Shown here: positions 58,201 through 64,000 of the stretch, piece by piece
Numbering within the stretch: position 1 is the first letter of the stretch
Layout: every line of letters begins with the position of its first letter
NCBI GenBank assembly: GCA_026119855.1
Contig: JAOWBW010000569.1
Location: forward strand, 248,001-312,000
Source of the DNA: Campanula takesimana
Lineage: Eukaryota; Streptophyta; Magnoliopsida; Asterales; Campanulaceae
DNA: 64,000 nucleotides
Reading direction: 5' to 3'
Program-made: the position numbers and the translations under genes
Notes under the pieces: model-generated
The model's input: the letters and a program-made list of their open reading frames with translations, nothing else
Told to the model about the DNA's origin: nothing
The model's database searches: none

Positions 58201-59188
58201 GGATGACATATTACTCATTGGAAACGACATTCCTACACTTCAGTCTGTGAAAGACTTGGTTAGGAAAGGCTTCGCAATGAAAGATATGGTGAAGCCGCAT
58301 ATATTCTTGGCATTAAGATCTATAGAGATAGATCAAGGAGGCTACTTGGTTTAAGCCAAAGTACATACATTGACAAGGTCATTAGAATATTCCGTATGGA
58401 AAATTCTAAGAGAGGCACCTTGCCGTGTTACATGGAGTTTCTCTAAGAAAGACTCAAGTCCCTAAGACAAAAAGATGAGGGTGAGAAAATGAATGATGTT
58501 CCATATGCTTCGGCAATTGGGTCCATCATGTATGCCATGATTTGTACTAGGCGGATGTATCTTATGCTTTGAGCATGACAAGTAGATACCATCCGACCCT
58601 GGCAAAAATCACTGGATAGCTGTAAAAGCGATTTTTAAGTACTTGAGAAGAACTAAAGAACTCGTTTTTGGTCTATGGAGGAATGGAAGATGAGATCTCG
58701 TTGTAAATGCTTACACGGATGCAAGCTTCCAAACCGACAAAGATGATAGCCGATCGCAATCAGGTTTTGTGTTTATGTTTAAATGGGAGCTGTAAGCTGG
58801 AAGAGTTCCAAGCAAAGTACAACCGCTGATCTACAACAGAAGCTGAGTATATTGCTGCATCGGATGCTGAAAGGAAGCTGTTTGGGATTAAGAAGTTTAT
58901 AACTGAACTTGAAGTGGTCCTAGTATGCTAATCCAATAGACCTTTATTGCGATAATAATGGTGCTATTGCTCAAGCAAGGGAACCAAGAGCACATCAGAA
59001 ATCCAACACATACCTAGGCATTTTCATATCATTCGAGAGATCGTGATGATGATAGGGGAGACGTAAATATATGCAGAGTACCGACTGATGACAATGTTGC
59101 GGACCCGCTACCAAAGGGACTTCCACAAGCTAAACATGATGGTCATGTTAGGTCCATGGGTATTAGATACATGGGAGATTGGGCCTAG
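55214..59188 (+). pseudogene. inner copia gag-pol polyprotein
   Basis: ATG at 55214 (MTNNTQS), stop at 59186-59188 after MGIRYMGDWA. Order of domains: gag (to about 56040, knuckle C-x-H-C remnant near 55975), protease (SWVLDTGCGSH at about 56105), GAG-pre-integrase (YLWHCRLGH at 56530), integrase (DDYSRFGYVY near 56780, SDRGGEY near 56910, WNGVSERRNRTL near 57010), reverse transcriptase (ETFSPVAMIKS and QMDVKTAFLNGKL at 57860-57970, VDDILLIGND near 58205) and RNase H (58690-59188). More than twenty one-base indels split the frame. The sister gag at 11012-12199 is nearly clean, and the indels grow denser towards the assembly gap, so many may be sequencing errors rather than mutations. Confidence 0.9.
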
Positions 59189-59202
59189 GGCAAGTGGGAG
59201 AT

Positions 59203-60746
59203 TGTTTGGTAGTGGTGCCCTAGGCACGTTTAATAAACTTGTAATTGGTATCATTTATTTCATATCAATAAAGAGATGTTTTGATTATTATTGTTGCTCA
59301 TGTTTACTTATAATAATCTCCGTCCCTAGTACTTGTTAAGCACTAGTATAAAGGCTAAATGATCATGGGATTATCATGTTAGATTTATGGTACTTGTTTG
59401 GAACAAGGTACTGGACATGACCCGCTGTATGAGATTTATGTCATGGTCTATGTCGAACATATATCTCCATTTAGTTATGTCATTTGAATCCTTAGACATA
59501 AGTTATTATAGTCTTCCACTTGATGAACATTATGTTTGACATATTCAAACCTACTACTTTTAACCGAGTAGTTATACAAGGTATGATTGGCATAATCGGA
59601 TTCCCGTTAGGAGAATAATAAGCTAAATGGATTGGTCCCTCCACGGAGAGATGTCAAGCTTGGGCCCATCGAAAGGAATGATGTTGATAAAATGTTCGGC
59701 CGGACTCAAATGGATTGATTGGATCAATAGTATTTGAATTATCAACATATTCGGAATCGAGAAAGTATTGAACAAAAACAAGTTTGACTGTTTGACCATG
59801 ACTTGTGTTCAATGGCATCGTGGACAAAGGGATTGTGACATATTTCTAAGGAATGCGCACTTGTATCTAGTTATACCTTTTGGGTAGGTATGACGGTTTG
59901 CTAGAACCTAATCATATCTTATGGGATCATGTTTGAGCCCATTGCCCAACTTATCGTATCCATAGCGGGTCCCACACAACAAAGAACGAATCTTAAAATA
60001 AATGACTATATTGGAATTTAGGGTCGAAGGACCTCAAGGGAATTTCTGGAATTATTCTGGGCCTCCTGGTCAACCAAGCGGGCACTTGGGTTGAACCAGG
60101 CGGGCGCCTGAATAAGTCGGAAAAGGGCCTTGACTTTCTGGCCAAATGAGCGGGCGCTCGGTGGTACCGGGCGTGCGCTCGTCTGGCGGCAGACTCTCCC
60201 ACTTCCAATTCTTATAATTCGATTTAGGAAGGTTTTTGGCACAAGATTCCTATTTTGGATATGTCTTAATGTGTATAAAAACACACAATTCGGCCAGACC
60301 CTATTTACTAGTGCTTTTGTGAGTCTCAAAGAGTTTGAGAGAGATTTATTTTGGTTCTAAGATATCACATTGATGAGGAACAAAATAACTCACAAATAAA
60401 TTCCATATAGTCTTTATTATATTGTGAAAGTGTGTTTCATAATATATTGGTCTAGCAACCAAGAATTCAAAGAAGCTCCTTTGATATTCGTTCGAAAGTG
60501 TGGATACCGCTAGAGGGTGAAAATCATCATCTTCAAAGTTCGTGTTCAAGCTTTGTGATCGTGATCACAAGTCTTCAAGTTTTCTCTACACAAGACCGAA
60601 GAAAAGTTCATAGCCATCAAGGGTTGGTTATCCTCTATTCATCTTGTTGTATTTGATTTAATCATATGAACGGATCCATGGCTTTGGGTTTTCTTAAAAT
60701 TTTAATTGCTATATTCCCGCTGCGCATGTTACTTGGAAACCCAACA
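59203..60746 (+). repeat. 3' LTR of the inner copia (1544 bp)
   Basis: Preceded by the purine tract GGGCAAGTGGGAGAT. Opens TGTTTGGTAGTGG and ends CCCAACA. It differs from the 5' LTR mainly by single-base gains and losses. Four GC boxes at 60078-60178, two of them altered. Confidence 0.9.
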
Positions 60747-60751
60747 CAGCA

Positions 60752-61799
60752 GAACACAGCCAGAGAAGGACAAGATAGCACAGCAGCGAAGGAGGTAGCG
60801 GCATTGAAGAAGTTAGATCAGAAGGTTCACGCCAAGATCATCAGACATGTTGGATGATGAGATCCTAAACCAATGTTGCAGGAACAGACTCCAGAAGCGA
60901 TCTTTGGTTAAAGTTGGAAGATATGTACATGACACGTTCATTGACCAACAAGTTATACCTGAAGAAGAAGCTATGTGATTGTCGTATGACTGAAGGTACG
61001 CCCCATAAATGATGTCCTTGACAGATTTACTTCTGCATTACTTGAACTGCGTAATATAAGAGTAGTTGTTGATGACGAGGATGCAGCCTTGTAGCTTTTA
61101 GTATCTTTACCTATGTCTTATGAACATTATGTCGATTCGTGCATAAACCGTAAAGATGGGATCTCTCTAGGGGAAGTGAAAACTTCTCTCAAGACGAGGG
61201 AATGCGCCGAAAGGCGAGTGGGAATGAGGCAGGTACCCATCATCATGGTTTTGGTTTAGTGTAGTAGCAACAGCAGGGGTTCTAGTGGGAGAAGAACAAT
61301 CAAGGTAATTTCTTCATCAAGAAGTGTCCAAACCTGGGGATATCTGTAATTTCTGCAAAGAGAAGGGGCATTGGAAGTTCGACTATCCAGAAGGGAAGCA
61401 AGGCAAGGCACCAGTCACAGAGCAGAGGCCATGACGGCCAGAGATTGCAGTTCAGATGAGGATTATGCTAGCTAGTAACATCAGAATCAGCAGATGCGCG
61501 CATCTAATGCGTGGATTCTTGATTCAGGAGCGTCTTACCATATCAGTCCTAGGAGAGAAATGGGTTTACCGGTTATAGGCAGATAGTTGGCGGTGATATA
61601 AGCATGGCCAACATTACAGTCTGCAGGGTTGTCGGTATTGGTTCGATCAAGGTCAGGACTCATGATGGTAGGGTTGTCACTTTTGAACGAGGTTCGACAC
61701 GTTCCGCTTTGACGAAGAATCTGATTTCTCTTAGTCAGTTAGACAGCAAAGGGTTCAGTTTCAAAGGTAAAGGTGGAGCAGTTAGTGTCTGTAACGGTT
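60752..61799 (+). pseudogene. outer copia gag (continued) and protease start
   Basis: Resumes the gag cut at 52373. In shifting frames one reads KLEDMYMTRSLTNKLYLKKK (near 60910), LPMSYEHYVDS (near 61110), a damaged knuckle CNFCKEKGHWKFDYP (about 61350), WILDSGASYHIS (protease, about 61510), and ANITVCRVVGIGSIKVRTHD with LTKNLISLSQLDSKGFSFKG (61604-61790). It stops at the run of Ns, so integrase, reverse transcriptase and the 3' LTR are not seen. Indel density is high. Confidence 0.8.
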
Positions 61800-61899
61800 N
61801 NNNNNNNNNNNNNNNNNNNNNNNNNNNNNNNNNNNNNNNNNNNNNNNNNNNNNNNNNNNNNNNNNNNNNNNNNNNNNNNNNNNNNNNNNNNNNNNNNNN
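61800..61899. other. assembly gap (100 Ns)
   Basis: Exactly 100 N characters, a conventional placeholder; true size is unknown. Confidence 0.98.
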
Positions 61900-62537
61900 G
61901 GAGATTTTTTGGAATCTAATCTGCAGTGTATTGGTTATCAGATGATGATGCTTGGGTGGTGAATGTTAAAAAAAGGTCTGCTTTGGCTGGTAGGGGATAT
62001 TTGAGAACGTACATCAATGCCTATTGCCAAAAATCTTGTGTTTGATGAAATAAGTGGTGAGAAAGGGTTCATGTATTTGAATCTAAGTAGTTGTAATGAA
62101 AGGCTGAGTTTAAAGAATTATATCTTCTGCCAAGTGAAAGTAAAACTTGCGTAGGTTCAATAAGTGGTGAGAAAGGGTTCATGTGGTTGAATCTAAGTAG
62201 TTGTAATGAAAGCTGAGTTTAAAGAATATCTCCTGTACCAAGTGAAAGTAAAACTTGCGTAGGTTCTTAAATCATATGCGTGCACCCAGGTTCTTGGCTA
62301 CAGGATAAAGAAGAGGATAATGTTGGTAAAATTTGATTTATTCTTGTCCCAGGACTTGGAATGCCAATGTTGTTGCTTTATCAAATAAATAGATACCTAA
62401 ATTATTTTCCTTAGTGTACTTTGTAGACCCACTAAGCATATGTGAACACCATTAATGGGAAGAAAACAGAACCGACATAATTTGGTTTGAGGACACTAAA
62501 TTATGTAATTGATGTTGCTTTTTGGCAACCTTTTTAG
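61900..62537. other. non-coding DNA before the CAND1 exons, with a tandem duplication
   Basis: A unit of about 109 bp starting ATAAGTGGTGAGAAAGGGTT occurs at 62049-62158 and again at 62159-62268 with a few differences. Likely intronic. The frame after the gap (SDDDAWVVNVKK near 61945) only loosely resembles an upstream CAND1 segment and is not claimed. Confidence 0.5.
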
Positions 62538-63043
62538 GCTATTTCTGCTCCTGTATTATCTGCCGTCAGTGAACGCTATTACAAAGTTACAGCTGAGGCT
62601 TTAAGAGTATGCGGGGAGCTTGTTCGTGTTGTGCGTCCACACATTGAGGTTGAGTTGCTTTTACTTTTCTATAACTTCTTTTTACATTGTTTTTGAATTC
62701 TTTAGAATGACAATATTGTTGGATCATATACTGAGAATATGGTTTGTGTTTAGGTCACTGGTTTTGATTTCAAACCATATGTTCATCCAATTTACAATGC
62801 TATCATGACTCGTTTAACGAATCAAGATCAGGACCAGGTTAGTAAATACGTTGAGAGAGTCCCTTGTGTTATTGTGCTTTTTCTAACATTACTCTTCTTA
62901 CAGGAAGTTAAAGAGTGTGCTATTTCTTGCATGGGGCTTGTTGTTTCAACTTTTGGTGATAACCTCATGGCAGAATTACCTTCATGCCTTCCCGTTCTTG
63001 TGGATCGAATGGAAATGAAATAACCCGGCTTACAGCGGTTAAG
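62538..63043 (+). CDS. CAND1: CAND1 (cullin-associated NEDD8-dissociated protein), three internal exons
   Basis: Exon 1 62538-62648 (after TTTTTAG, before GTTGAG) encodes AISAPVLSAVSERYYKVTAE and continues LRVCGELVRVVRP. Exon 2 62754-62837 (after TGTTTAG, before GTTAGT) encodes GFDFKPYVHPIYNAIM and LTNQDQDQ. Exon 3 62904-63043 (after CTTACAG, before GTTAGT) encodes EVKECAISCMGLVVSTFGD and LPSCLPVLVDRM. All junctions are phase 0. This is the middle HEAT-repeat part of CAND1, which exchanges substrate receptors on cullin-RING ubiquitin ligases in the nucleus and cytoplasm. Near 63012 one G is missing after VDRM compared with the conserved GNEITRLTAVK, shifting exon 3 for its last 10 codons. With the gap nearby this may be a sequencing error or a true lesion. 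Upstream exons are not found left of 62538; later ones are beyond the window. Confidence 0.85.
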
Positions 63044-63874
63044 GTTAGTTTTAACGATGCAGTGTGTCTTCATGTTTACCGCTGTTCTAGGTAGACATGC
63101 CATTTGAGCCTTTCCATCTGTTGTGTATTAACAAAGTAATATTGCACCACACAATGCATTTGCATTTTTTTCTTTGCTTTTAATTTTTTCTTTTCCCTTA
63201 TAATATCTTGTAGTCATAATTAGTTAGTTTAGTTATAAATTCTTGGAATTAGGAATCTACCTTCGGTGATTATTTACATAAGCGAGAGGAGGGCGGTTAT
63301 GTCGTTGGACACTCCTACTTTTGGAGTCCTCCCACTTCCAGCGCTCCTATCCTAACTTCTCTCCTTAAAACTGGAGATGTGTTTGCCTTTGAACTATATA
63401 TACCCTTCGCCTGTTAAAATAGCCGTATGAGTAATTACTTCATCTCTATATATCCCTATGATTATTACTTGATAATTATAAACTTTAAAATTAAGTGTGG
63501 GGTAAGTTCAATTTTAGTAGTTAGTACTCCCGTGTTCCATGTAAGGAATGCACTATTCTATTTTGGCATTGTTGAACTTAAAGAGTCCACTTGGAAAAGG
63601 TATACCTTTATCTCTATCCTTTCAACTATAGCCTCCTCACACTTATAAGCATCTTGTGTTATCCCCATATTACTGTAACTAAGACCAGCTCACTAGAGTA
63701 TCTGTTAATCATTACAATTTTCAAAGGTGGACAATTTGGTAGGAAATGAGGGGACACTTTAGTTAACGTAATTTGGCCAATACCAGAAAGCAGCACAGGC
63801 CTTCATTTTTGCATCATCCCACCCCGTACTTTGTAAAACAATGTATGGTGAACATGCAATGTTTGTGCAATGTA
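63044..63874. other. probable CAND1 intron
   Basis: Follows the GTTAGT donor at 63044. AT-rich, no further CAND1 exon recognised before the window end. Confidence 0.5.
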
Positions 63875-64000
63875 CTCCTCCGCACCCCCAACACCCCCCC
63901 CCCCCCCCCAAAAAAAAAAAAAAAAAAAAAGTCCTAGTTTGATTTTTTATGGTCAATTCAATTGAACTTTGACCAAAATTTTATGACAATATAATTATCC
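63875..64000. mobile_element. Stowaway-like MITE, left end, with expanded homopolymers
   Basis: After TA (63873-63874), CTCCTCCGCACCCCC begins a terminal repeat that runs into about 16 C and 20 A, followed by TCCTAGTTTGATTTTTTATG and GAACTTTGACC as in the MITEs at 44862 and 46341. The right end is outside the window. Confidence 0.6.

Larger units (their letters stand above)
52379..60746 (+). mobile_element. full-length copia element inserted in the outer copia
   Basis: 8.4 kb with two LTRs, primer site, leader, gag-pol and polypurine tract, flanked by the 5-bp duplication CAGCA (52374-52378 and 60747-60751). Same family as the permuted segment at 10968-16067. It sits inside the gag of the outer element. 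Confidence 0.93.

Noticed and set aside
61905..61990. Additional CAND1 exon after the gap (SDDDAWVV)
   Set aside because: Resemblance to the SDDDASWKVRR-type segment is too weak and splice sites do not fit.

Overview
This is nuclear DNA of a plant, almost certainly a eudicot. Three in-frame exons of CAND1 (a cullin regulator) with plant-type introns lie at the right end, and a small intronless zinc-ribbon gene sits at about 44.5 kb. Nearly everything else is nested transposable elements. No prokaryotic, organellar, CRISPR or tRNA feature was seen. The closer species is not identifiable by eye.

Layout. 1-4171: 3' half of a Ty3/gypsy chromovirus (Tekay-like, + strand) with a 2.15 kb LTR. 4172-6506: non-genic DNA with a MITE and a 122-bp satellite built of hairpins. 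6507-10967: LTR plus 5'-truncated pol of a second gypsy family (- strand). 10968-16067: a Ty1/copia segment (- strand) in permuted order, pol 3' end / LTR / leader / gag. 16068-21844: relative of the first gypsy family (+ strand), 5'-truncated, with a 2.6 kb LTR. 21927-38014: a hAT-like MITE (8-bp target-site duplication, TSD) split by a 15.7 kb gypsy unit (22286-37959, TSD GGTAC) that shows three LTRs and two internal regions. Its middle part is full of single-base indels and may be an assembly artefact. 38604-38950: two exons of an unidentified broken gene. 39075-41680: complete non-autonomous copia-like element (TSD CGTAA). 41.7-51.4 kb: gene-poor DNA with Stowaway-like MITEs, a solo LTR nested in one of them, a MULE with long inverted repeats, and the zinc-ribbon gene. 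51378-61799: a copia element interrupted by another full-length copia (52379-60746, TSD CAGCA). 61800-61899: gap of Ns. 62538-63043: CAND1 exons.

The main discoveries are small structures inside the LTRs. First, four GC boxes of the form GCG-NN-CGC are spaced 22, about 51 and 22 bp apart in the LTRs of one gypsy family and in copia LTRs carrying two different box sequences; extra boxes occur in the copia leaders, and another copia-like element has a GC-rich octamer at 22-bp period. Second, two gypsy LTR families carry series of hairpins with a constant loop and changing but still complementary stems. Third, in the first gypsy family a conserved block ends in a pyrimidine tract plus CAG, suggesting an intron inside the LTR transcript.

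Sequence quality is uneven. About 27.2-34.8 kb and 55.2-61.8 kb carry many one-base indels relative to sister copies, so reading-frame breaks there may be sequencing errors.
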